A stretch of DNA of 64,000 nucleotides from Streptosporangiales bacterium (lineage in GTDB: Bacteria > Actinomycetota > Actinomycetes > Streptosporangiales > WHST01): assembly GCA_009379825.1 (NCBI GenBank), contig WHTA01000004.1, forward strand, positions 28,683-92,682, in the 5' to 3' direction. Below, piece after piece: positions 31,687-38,835 of the stretch. Below the pieces are notes generated by a model. That model worked only from the letters and a program-made list of their open reading frames with translations, was not told where the DNA came from and searched no databases. Both the position numbers and the translations under genes were made by a program. Numbering within the stretch: position 1 is the first letter of the stretch; each line of letters starts with the position of its first letter.

Positions 31687-33419
31687 CAGTACACGGGCCG
31701 TCCGCCGCCGCGCTCGATGGCCTGGCGCCAGAACGGGACCGGCGGCAGGTGGTCGATCATGTGCGGCACCTGGACGTCCAGGTAGATCGGCGCCCGCGCC
31801 TGTGCGAACCGTTCGAGCGCGTCCTCGAGCTCGGTGGCGGTGGTGACCCGCCTGCCCTCCACCCCGCACGCGTCCGCCACGGCGGGCGCGTCGATCGGCC
31901 CCGGGTCGACGCTGAAGTAGCGCTGCCCCGAGTAGAGGTGCTGCAGCATCTTTATCCAGCCGAGGCTGTCGTTGGTGAACTGCACGAAGCAGACCGGCAG
32001 CGCGAGCCTGGCGATCGTCTCCAGCTCCAGGCCGGCCATCGCGAAGCTGCCGTCCGCGGTGAACGCGACGACCGGCCGCCGTGGTTCGCCGAGCGCGGCA
32101 CCGACTGTCGCGGGAACCGCCCACCCCATCGGTCCGTGACCGCGCGGCACGAGCACCGTGCGCCCGGCCGTGTGGCACTCCCAGTACGACGCGACGTTCG
32201 GCGTCGGCGTGCCTGGGTCGGCGAGCACCGTGACCGCGTCGCCGAGCACGTCGGCCACCGCACGGATGACGTCCCGCGGCAGCAGCTGGCCGGACGGCAG
32301 CTCCGGCCGCTCTTCCTCGGCTCGCCACGCCGCGCGGTCGTCGGCCACCCGCCGCCGTACGTCTGCGTCGGTCCGTCCGCCGGCGTTGCGCACGCGTTCA
32401 CCGAGCTCGCCGAGCACGACGGCGGCGTCGCCGACGAGCCGGCGGCTGCCCGGGTAGTTGGCGCCGGCACGGCGCGGGTCGATGTCGAGGTGCACGATGT
32501 TCGCCTCACCGCGCGCCGGCGTGGTGTAGCTGTTGGTGTCGGTGGCGTTCGCCCTGGTACCGACGAAGAGCACCGTGTCTGCGGTGGCGAGATATTCGTT
32601 CACGTACGGCCGGCCGCCGTTGTTGCCCGCGACCCCGAGACTCAAGTCGGACGTCTCGGCGATCGCGCCCTTGCCGTGGATGGTGGTCGCCACCGGACAC
32701 GCCGCCGCTTCGGCGAGCTGCCCCAGCTCCGCCCACGCGCTGGAGTGGTGCACGCCTGAACCTGCCACGATCGCCGGTCGCTGTGCGGCGAGCAGCAGCT
32801 CGGCGGTCGCGTCCAGCTCGGCGGCACCGACCGTGGGCCGCGGCCTGAGGTCTCCCGCCGCGAGCCCGGTGAGCTCGGCCGGGAGCTTGCCGACCACAAC
32901 CTCCTCGTCGAGCACGTCCTCGGGCAGCACCAGGGCCACCGGCCCCGGCCGTCCGGTCAGCGCGTGGCTCAGCGCCTCGGCGACCAGGCCGGGGATGTCG
33001 CCGGCACGCTCGACGCTGACCCGCCACTTGGTCACCGCGGCGAACAGCGACAGCTGGTCGATCTCGGTCAGCGCGCCGGATCCCCGGCTGGCGCTGTGGA
33101 TGTCCGAGCTGAGGAGCAGCAGCGGGATCGCCGACGAGTACGCCTCACCGAGACCGCCGACGGCGTACGTGCAACCGCCGCCGCTGCTCACCTCGAGCAC
33201 GCCGACGCGGTTGGTCGTCCTGGCGTACGCGTCCGCCATGATCGACGCGTGCCGCTCGTCGCGGGTGAGTACGTGCCTGATCCCGTCGCGTCGCCCGTGC
33301 AGCGCGTCGTAGAGCACGACCCCGGTGTCGCCCGGCAGCCCGAACAGCACCTCCACGCCGGCCTCGACGAGGCTCGTCACCAAGACGTCCGCGCCCCGTA
33401 CCACCTGCTCCTCCTGCAT
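31686..33419 (-). CDS. Thiamine-diphosphate enzyme, acetolactate-synthase-like
   Basis: A 577-residue TPP enzyme with all three domains. The N-terminal PYR domain has the catalytic Glu55 (TRDERHASIMADAYART), the middle domain has VAGNNGGRPYVNEYL, and the PP domain has the cofactor motif TADGSFAMAGLELETIAR ending QFTND. The usual GDG is ADG. It decarboxylates or ligates a 2-keto acid; which one is unknown (relatives include acetolactate synthase, oxalyl-CoA decarboxylase and sulfo-acid enzymes). The ATG at 33419 has GAGGAG 7 nt upstream. It lies with an amine/imino-acid-type FAD oxidoreductase, which could produce its keto-acid substrate. Confidence 0.85.
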   Translation of the reverse strand: MQEEQVVRGADVLVTSLVEAGVEVLFGLPGDTGVVLYDALHGRRDGIRHVLTRDERHASIMADAYARTTNRVGVLEVSSGGGCTYAVGGLGEAYSSAIPLLLLSSDIHSASRGSGALTEIDQLSLFAAVTKWRVSVERAGDIPGLVAEALSHALTGRPGPVALVLPEDVLDEEVVVGKLPAELTGLAAGDLRPRPTVGAAELDATAELLLAAQRPAIVAGSGVHHSSAWAELGQLAEAAACPVATTIHGKGAIAETSDLSLGVAGNNGGRPYVNEYLATADTVLFVGTRANATDTNSYTTPARGEANIVHLDIDPRRAGANYPGSRRLVGDAAVVLGELGERVRNAGGRTDADVRRRVADDRAAWRAEEERPELPSGQLLPRDVIRAVADVLGDAVTVLADPGTPTPNVASYWECHTAGRTVLVPRGHGPMGWAVPATVGAALGEPRRPVVAFTADGSFAMAGLELETIARLALPVCFVQFTNDSLGWIKMLQHLYSGQRYFSVDPGPIDAPAVADACGVEGRRVTTATELEDALERFAQARAPIYLDVQVPHMIDHLPPVPFWRQAIERGGGRPVY

Positions 33420-33428
33420 GTGTGCTCC

Positions 33429-34580
33429 TCAGAACGCGACTGACTCCCCGACCGGTTGCCCGGTGCGGAACCGCATGGGATCGAGTGGTGTGAGGTCGAC
33501 GGTCGGTGTGCCGTCGAGCAGCCAGGCGGCGACCGAGTCACCGATCGCGGGCGCGTGCATGAAGCCGTGCCCGGAGAACCCGACCGCCACCCACAGGCCG
33601 GGGATGTCGTCGATCGGCCCGACGAGCGCGTGGTCGTCGGGCGACATCTCACGCAGGCCGGCCCAGCCGCGTGCGACGCTGGCGTCGGCGAGGGCCGGGA
33701 TGCGGTGACCGAGCGCGGCGACCAGCCGATCCAGCCGGTCCCAGTCGACGCTCGTGTCGGTGCCGGACGGCACGTCCCTGTCGGTGCCACCGATCACGCC
33801 ACCGCTCGCCTCCGGGTGTACGTACGCGCCGGTGGCCAGGTCGACGGTCATCGGCAACGACGGCGACAGCCAGTCGACCGGCGCCAACGCGAACGCCTGC
33901 CGCCGGTGCGGTGACACCGGGAGCTCGACGCCGAACCGCTGCCCGGTCTCGGCCGCCGACGGCCCGGTGGCGACGACGACCGTGGTGGCCTCGATCAGCT
34001 CACCACCGGCCATGACGCCGCGCACCTCCCCCTGCGGGGAACGTACGAGCTCGCCGACCTCCAGGTGCCTCCGGTACGTCACGCCGAGCGCGCGGCCCGC
34101 ACGCCACAGGCCCTGCACGGCGTCGGCCGGCGAGGCCGAGCCGTCGGTCGGGCAGTAGACGCCGGCGACCAGGTCGTCGGTACGTACCTGCGGGAACAGG
34201 TCGTGCACCTGTGCGGGCGAGAGCTCCTGCACCGGCACACCGAGCTCGTGCTGCAACCGCACGCCGGCGGCGAGCTGCTGCCGAGCGGCGTCGGAGTCGA
34301 GCAGGAAGAGGTAGCCGTGCTGGCGGAAGTCCAGCGGGTACCCGACCTCGTCGGCGAACCGCTCGTAGAACGCGACCGCGCGGCGCGACAGCTCGATGTT
34401 GACCCGGGAGCTGAACTGCTGCCTGATGCCGCCGGTGGCGTACGCGGTGCTGCCCTCGCCGATCGCGCCGCGTTCGACGACCAGGACGTCGCGATGACCG
34501 CGCACCGCAAGCTGGTACGCGATGGCGGTGCCGACGATCCCGCCGCCCACGACGGCGATGCGCCCGTCCGCCACGCCCAT
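33429..34580 (-). CDS. FAD-dependent oxidoreductase, DAO family (sarcosine-oxidase/glycine-oxidase-like)
   Basis: A protein of about 383 residues. The N-terminal dinucleotide fold RIAVVGGGIVGTAIAYQLAV, then VVERGAIGEGSTAYATGGIR, and the C-terminal FAD segment GLWVAVGFSGHGFMHAPAIG are intact, in contrast to the broken DAO gene at 6911. Family members oxidise secondary or primary amines of amino acids to imino acids. Starts at 34610 and 34598 are in frame but fall inside a palindrome; 34580 (MGVADG), or the GTG at 34574 with GGGAG 6 nt upstream, is more likely. It is the first gene of an operon with the TPP enzyme and GntR. Confidence 0.85.
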   Translation of the reverse strand: MGVADGRIAVVGGGIVGTAIAYQLAVRGHRDVLVVERGAIGEGSTAYATGGIRQQFSSRVNIELSRRAVAFYERFADEVGYPLDFRQHGYLFLLDSDAARQQLAAGVRLQHELGVPVQELSPAQVHDLFPQVRTDDLVAGVYCPTDGSASPADAVQGLWRAGRALGVTYRRHLEVGELVRSPQGEVRGVMAGGELIEATTVVVATGPSAAETGQRFGVELPVSPHRRQAFALAPVDWLSPSLPMTVDLATGAYVHPEASGGVIGGTDRDVPSGTDTSVDWDRLDRLVAALGHRIPALADASVARGWAGLREMSPDDHALVGPIDDIPGLWVAVGFSGHGFMHAPAIGDSVAAWLLDGTPTVDLTPLDPMRFRTGQPVGESVAF

Positions 34581-34593
34581 CTCCCGAGCCCTG

Positions 34594-34613
34594 CGCATGC
34601 AGCATTGCATACG
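34594..34613. promoter_or_regulatory. Operator-like palindrome before the DAO-TPP-GntR operon
   Basis: CGCATGCA-GCAT-TGCATACG has 8-bp arms matching at seven of eight positions, with a perfect inner ATGCA/TGCAT pair. It sits directly upstream of the likely start of the FAD oxidoreductase gene, in the 50-nt gap after dctM. GntR/FCD regulators commonly bind such sites, and one is encoded at each end of this region (31051 and 36464). Confidence 0.5.
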
Positions 34614-34632
34614 AAGGTGACCACCGCAACGG

Positions 34633-35939
34633 TCACTCCACGAGGCCAGGTAGCCAGGTGACGAGCTCTGGTACGAACAGCAGGGCGAGCAGCATGCCGC
34701 ACTCGATGGCGAGGTACGGGGCGACTCCGCCGATGATGTCCGGCATCGGCAGCTCGGGCACGGCGGACTTCATCGCGTAGAGGTTCAGCCCGACGGGTGG
34801 CGTGATGACCGCCATCTCCAGGTTGACCACGAGAAGCACGCCGAACCACAGCGGGTCGAACCCGAGTGTCTCGATGACGGGCACGATGATCGGTGTCACC
34901 ACGAGCAGCAGTGAAGACGCGTCGACCAGCGCCCCGAGCACCACGAGCAGCGCCATGATGATGAGCACGACCAGGTACGGCGACACGTCGAGGCCGCCGA
35001 CGAAGCCGACGATCGAGTCGGTGACCCGCGCGACGACCAACAGCTGCGTGAACACGTACGCAGAACCGACGATGACGAGCAAGGTCGCTGACACCCGCAA
35101 CGTAGAGGTGAAGATGGTCCTGATCTCGGCCCAGGTGAACCCGCGCCGGGTGATGCCCGTGACGACGAACGCGGCGATGGCACCGACGCCGGCCGCCTCT
35201 GTCGGCGTTGCGAGCCCGCTGTAGATCGAGCCGAGCACACCGACGATCAGCAGCAACGCAGGTAGGTCTGCACCAGCACGGCGAACCGTTGTGACCAGGT
35301 GAACCGTTCCGTCGCACCGGGAGCGATGTCCGGTTGCGCCTTCGCGCGTGCGACGACGTACACACCCATGGCCACGGCGAGCAGCAGGCCGGGCACCATG
35401 CCCCCGGCGAACAGTGCCGCCACGCTGACGCCGGTCACCGACGAGTAGAGGATGAACATCAGGCTCGGCGGGATGAGCATGGCCAGGGCGCCCGATGCAG
35501 TGACCGAGCCGCTGGCGAAGCTGCGTCGGTAGCCGCGGTCGAGCATCTCGGGCACGGCCATCCGGCCGATGACCGCGACGGACGAGATGCTGACGCCCGA
35601 CATGGCGCCGAACATCGCCGACGAGCCGACGGCCGAGGCACCGAGACCGCCAGGCACGCGGTTGAACCAGCGGTGTGCGACGCGGAACAGGTCGCGACCC
35701 AGGTTGCCCACCGCGAGCGTCTCGCCGAGGAGGATGTACAGCGGCGCGGCGACGAGCGCGTAGTTCTGCAGCTGGCCGACCATGGCCAGCGGTACCTGGG
35801 CGAGACCGGCGAACCCACGGATTGCGATCAGCCCGACAGCGCCGCTTGTGGCGAGGGAGATGAACAGCGGTACCCGTAGCGCGATGAGCACGCCGAGGAG
35901 TACGACCGCCAGGACGACAACGGTGCCATCGCTGAGCAT
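34633..35939 (-). pseudogene. dctM: TRAP transporter large permease (DctM), frameshifted
   Basis: From ATG 35939 the frame gives a normal DctM N-terminal half (VLAVVLLGVLIALRVPLFIS, then LVAAPLYILLGETLAVGNLG and the conserved GASAVGSSAMFGAMSGVSIS) but stops at 35247 after RFAVLVQTYLRCC. Another frame takes over from about 35270 with PALLLIVGVLGSIYSGLATP and runs to the normal DctM C-terminus at 34633. The total span is one base short of 436 codons, so a single-base deletion near 35255-35275 explains it. The intact gene would encode the 12-helix, sodium-driven permease of a TRAP uptake system. Sequencing error must be excluded. Confidence 0.85.
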
Positions 35940-35970
35940 CAGCCGACCTCACTCTCGTGCTGGGGGAAGA
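35939..35970 (-). pseudogene. dctQ: Remnant of the TRAP small permease (DctQ) C-terminus
   Basis: Directly before dctM a frame ends LFPQHESEVG then TGA, overlapping the dctM ATG as TGATG, exactly where dctQ normally ends. Only about ten codons remain; upstream the sequence passes straight into the truncated substrate-binding protein gene. A DctQ of roughly 160-180 residues is therefore lost. The tail itself is not diagnostic; the call rests on gene order in TRAP operons and on the stop/start overlap. Confidence 0.45.
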
Positions 35971-36435
35971 GAGGAGGCTGCCCAGCATCCGGACGTTCTG
36001 CTTCGCCAGCTCGGCGTTGATCAGCTCGTGCAGCGGGCCGTCGGTGTCGGTGGCACGGCTGTGCGTTTCGAAGTCGTCGGTGCCGAACGGTAGCTCCACT
36101 GCGCCGAGGATCGGGTAGGAAGAGGAGAGGTACGAGCTGGTGGTGAACATGATCTCCACGACGCCAGCCATCAGCCCTGGGAGCAGCTGATCCGGGCCGA
36201 GGAGCTTGCCCGAGTCGTACATGTCGAAGCTGAGCTCGGCGTCTTTCGCGGCCGTCTTCATGAAGGCCGTCATGCTCGGCAGCACGTCGGTGTATGACGG
36301 CGGGAAGTACGTGGCGGTGGTGAGCTGTCCGGTCGTTGCGGTGGCAGCGCGGCCGCAGCCGGTCAACACGCCCGCGGCGGCGAGGGCGGAGGCGGCGATG
36401 AAGCCACGGCGGGTGGGGTGACGTAGCGCGCTCAT
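35971..36435 (-). pseudogene. dctP: TRAP transporter substrate-binding protein (DctP), C-terminal half deleted
   Basis: ATG 36435 gives MSALRHPTRRGFIAASALAA, a twin-arginine-type signal with a GVLTGCG lipobox, then a normal DctP beginning (MTAFMKTAAKDAELSFDMYD; LLPGLMAGVVEIMFTTSSYL) up to AKQNVRMLGSL near 35975. Family members are about 330-350 residues; only about 150 remain. The frame then continues by chance through out-of-phase DNA until it meets the second half of dctM, so the long 600-codon reading frame is not a real fusion protein. With DctQ gone and DctM frameshifted, the whole uptake system should be dead. Confidence 0.85.
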
Positions 36436-36463
36436 GCGCTACCCCGGTGAGCAGCTGCCCGGC

Positions 36464-37132
36464 CTACTCCCAGAAGCCGCGCTGCTCCAGCAGCGAGATC
36501 GCATACTCGCCGCCTTCAACGATGTGCTGCCGCATCAGCCGCGCAGCGGCCTCGCCGTCGTGATCCTTGATGGCCGTGCAGATGCCGTCGTGTTGCTTCG
36601 CGGCCACCCGACCCCACTCGCTCGCAGTCTGGAAGAACTCGCCGAACATCATCGCGGAGAGGCTGCGCAGCACCGCGTCCAGCCGGCGGGAGCCACCGCT
36701 CTTGTTGATCAGCCGATGGAAGTCGTGGTTGAGCTGTTCGAGGTCGTCGTCGGGCTGTGGCTTGCACATCCGCGTGACGTTCTTCCGCAGCAGCTCTACG
36801 GTCGCCGGCTCCATCACGGAGGCGGCCCGTTCGGCGGCGATCGCCGAGACGGCCCCGTAGATCCGGTAGTGGTCGCGCAAATCGTCGCGGGTCAGCGGCG
36901 CGACGAACGCGCCGCGGCGCGGTGCGACCTCCACGAGCGCCGCGCTCTCCAGCACGATCAGTGCCTCGCGTACCGGCAGCTTGCTGACCCCGAGGACCTG
37001 TGCCACGGCGTCCTGGTCGATCTTCGCTCCCGGCCCGAGGTGACCGGAGAAGATGAGGTCGCGGATGTACGAGGCCACAGCGTCCTTCAGGTTCGAACGC
37101 TGGACTGGCGGCGCGGCTGGCAGGTTCGGCAT
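36464..37132 (-). CDS. GntR-family regulator (FCD subfamily)
   Basis: A protein of about 222 residues. The winged helix is seen at residues 10-75 (VASYIRDLIFSGHLGPGAKI; VAQVLGVSKLPVREALIVLE) and the FCD domain after it (YRIYGAVSAIAAERAA; LNHDFHRLINKSGGSRRLDA). ATG 37132 is chosen; a TTG at 37144 is in frame but no ribosome site favours either. It precedes the TRAP genes with a 28-nt gap and so probably controls them. An 8-bp palindrome CAGTACTG at 37145-37152 lies just upstream. Confidence 0.87.
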   Translation of the reverse strand: MPNLPAAPPVQRSNLKDAVASYIRDLIFSGHLGPGAKIDQDAVAQVLGVSKLPVREALIVLESAALVEVAPRRGAFVAPLTRDDLRDHYRIYGAVSAIAAERAASVMEPATVELLRKNVTRMCKPQPDDDLEQLNHDFHRLINKSGGSRRLDAVLRSLSAMMFGEFFQTASEWGRVAAKQHDGICTAIKDHDGEAAARLMRQHIVEGGEYAISLLEQRGFWE

Positions 37133-37172
37133 GGCAGTCGTCAACAGTACTGGACACGTGAGCTCCTTTGCT

Positions 37173-37200
37173 CGAACGGGCCGGGAGGGCGGCCCGTTCG
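37173..37200 (-). terminator. Hairpin terminator after the acyl-CoA operon
   Basis: CGAACGGGCC (37173-37182) and GGCCCGTTCG (37191-37200) are perfect 10-bp arms with an 8-nt loop, starting 5 nt beyond the stop of the last enoyl-CoA hydratase gene on the minus strand. Position and stability suit a transcription terminator for that operon, separating it from the GntR/TRAP genes. No U-run follows, which is common in high-GC actinomycetes. Confidence 0.7.
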
Positions 37201-37205
37201 TGTTC

Positions 37206-38006
37206 CTATCTGCCGGTGAAGCGGGCCTTTCGCTTCTCCAGGAACGCAGTCATCCCCTCGGCCTTGTCGTCGGTGGTGAACGCCCAGCCGGAGAGTGCCT
37301 TCTCCAGCTCGAGCCCGGTCTTGAGGTCTGCATCGAGGCCGGTGTTGACGGCGCGCTTCATCAACGCGACGCTCAACGGCCCAACCTGGGCGATCTGCTC
37401 GACGAGCGACAGTGCCCGCGGCAGCACGCCGTCAGCCGGCACGATGCGGTCGACGAGGCCCATCGACGCAGCCTCCTCGGCGCCCACGATGCGGGCGGTG
37501 AACAGCATCTCCTTCGCCTTGCTCGACCCGATCAACCTGGGCAGGCGCTGGGTGCCGCCGAACCCGGCAACGGACCCGATCCGTGCGCTCGTGATGCCGA
37601 ACGTGGCGTCCGGCGAGGCGATCCGGTAGTCGCAGGCGAGCGCGAGCTCGAGCCCACCGGTGAGGCAGGGCCCCTGGAGAGCCGCGACGACCGCCTTCGG
37701 GTGTTCCTCGATCGTGCGGTTCACGTGCGCCGCCCGTTCGGCGAACGGGCGGAAGTCCGCGACGTTGTCGATGCCCACCGCCTCGTTCAGGTCGGCGCCC
37801 GCGGAGAAGCAGCCCCCGCCACCGGTCAGGACGATGCCCGCGACCTCCGGCTCCTCTGCGAGGTTCTCCAGCTCAGCGGCGAGTGCCAGCAGGAGCTCGG
37901 CGTTGAGTGCGTTGCGCTTCTTCTGGCGGTTCAACCTGACGACGGCCGCGGCGTCCACGTACTCGACGGTGACGACGGGCTCGTACTCGGTGTCGGCGTG
38001 CGGCAT
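37206..38006 (-). CDS. Enoyl-CoA hydratase/isomerase family protein
   Basis: A 266-residue crotonase-fold protein. The oxyanion-hole segments are visible as GGGGCFSAGADLNEA and [20 protein letters not shown], followed by FGITSARIGSVAGFGGTQRL. It hydrates or isomerises an enoyl-CoA thioester. ATG 38006 is chosen since GAGGAG lies 5 nt upstream; a GTG at 38012 overlaps the stop of the previous gene (GTGA). It is the last gene of the eight-gene operon and is followed by a hairpin. Confidence 0.88.
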   Translation of the reverse strand: MPHADTEYEPVVTVEYVDAAAVVRLNRQKKRNALNAELLLALAAELENLAEEPEVAGIVLTGGGGCFSAGADLNEAVGIDNVADFRPFAERAAHVNRTIEEHPKAVVAALQGPCLTGGLELALACDYRIASPDATFGITSARIGSVAGFGGTQRLPRLIGSSKAKEMLFTARIVGAEEAASMGLVDRIVPADGVLPRALSLVEQIAQVGPLSVALMKRAVNTGLDADLKTGLELEKALSGWAFTTDDKAEGMTAFLEKRKARFTGR

Positions 38007-38008
38007 GG

Positions 38009-38835
38009 TCACTCCTCGACCTGTCCCGCGGGCTGACGGAACTTGCCGTAGTCCGGTCGCCGCTTCTCCAGGAACGCCGCGGCGCCCTCCTGCTGTTCTG
38101 GGCTGCCGTAGAGCTGGCTGAGCATCTCCGCGCCGGAGCTGAACGCGGCCCGCATGGAGTCGATGGCGAAGTTGAGGCTGGTCTTAGCGATTCGCAGGCT
38201 CTGTGGGCTCATCGAGAGCAGCACGTCGCACATCTCGCGTACGGCGTCGTCGAGCTCGGCCGCCGGCACGACCCGGTTCACCAGGCCCATCGACTCGGCC
38301 TCGGCCGCTGTGTACAGGCGAGTGGTGTAGATCATCTCCCGTGCGCGCTTCTCGCCGACGATGCGTGGCAGCAGCTCCGTGGCACCCCACACCGGCACGC
38401 TGCCCACCCGCGGTCCGACCTGACCGAACTTCGCGTCGTCCGACGCAATGGTGAGGTCGCACATTACGTGCAGCTCGTGCCCGGCACCCACGCAGTAGCC
38501 GCGTACGGCGGCGATGATCGGCTTGCCCGCGTCGTGGATGGCGGAGCCGAGCCGCAGCAGCCGGCGGAGGTGGTTGCGACCGCCGGCGACGTCGCGGCCG
38601 CGTTGGTCGTTGACGTCACCGCCGGCGCAGAACGCCTTGTCGCCGGCACCGGTCATTACGATCACGCCGACGGACGGATCGTCGGCGGCGGCGTCGATCG
38701 CCGTGGTGAGTTCCTCGTAGGTCTTGGTACGTAAGGCGTTCCTGACCTGTGGCCGGTCGATCGTGATGGTCGCCACGTGATGGTCGCCACGTGATCGGCG
38801 TACTCGTAGCGGATGTCCTCGAAGCCTTCGGTCAT
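38009..38835 (-). pseudogene. Enoyl-CoA hydratase, frame broken by a 14-bp tandem duplication
   Basis: ATG 38835, with GAGGA upstream and an ATGA overlap with the CoA-transferase stop, begins MTEGFEDIRYEYADHVATIT, a normal crotonase N-terminus, but then runs out of frame. The rest of the protein (IDRPQVRNALRTKTYEELTT; VRGYCVGAGHELHVMCDLTI) is in another frame. Between them a 14-bp unit occurs twice in tandem (38766-38793); removing one copy restores HVATITIDRPQVRN. As it stands, translation from the proper start fails; a GTG at 38776 could give a form shortened by about 15 residues without an obvious ribosome site. Confidence 0.85.
38766..38793. repeat. 14-bp perfect tandem duplication
   Basis: ATGGTCGCCACGTG occurs at 38766-38779 and again, without gap, at 38780-38793. 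Fourteen is not a multiple of three, so the duplication shifts the reading frame of the enoyl-CoA hydratase gene near its 5' end. It looks like a replication-slippage event; slippage back would restore the gene. Confidence 0.92.

Noticed and set aside
34633..36435. A 600-codon frame apparently fusing DctP to DctM
   Set aside because: The middle 200 or so residues are out-of-phase translation of the dctM N-terminal half; the apparent fusion results from a deletion and a frameshift that happen to share a frame.
37145..37152. CAGTACTG palindrome upstream of the GntR gene
   Set aside because: Only 8 bp with no extended symmetry; such words occur by chance in a window of this size.
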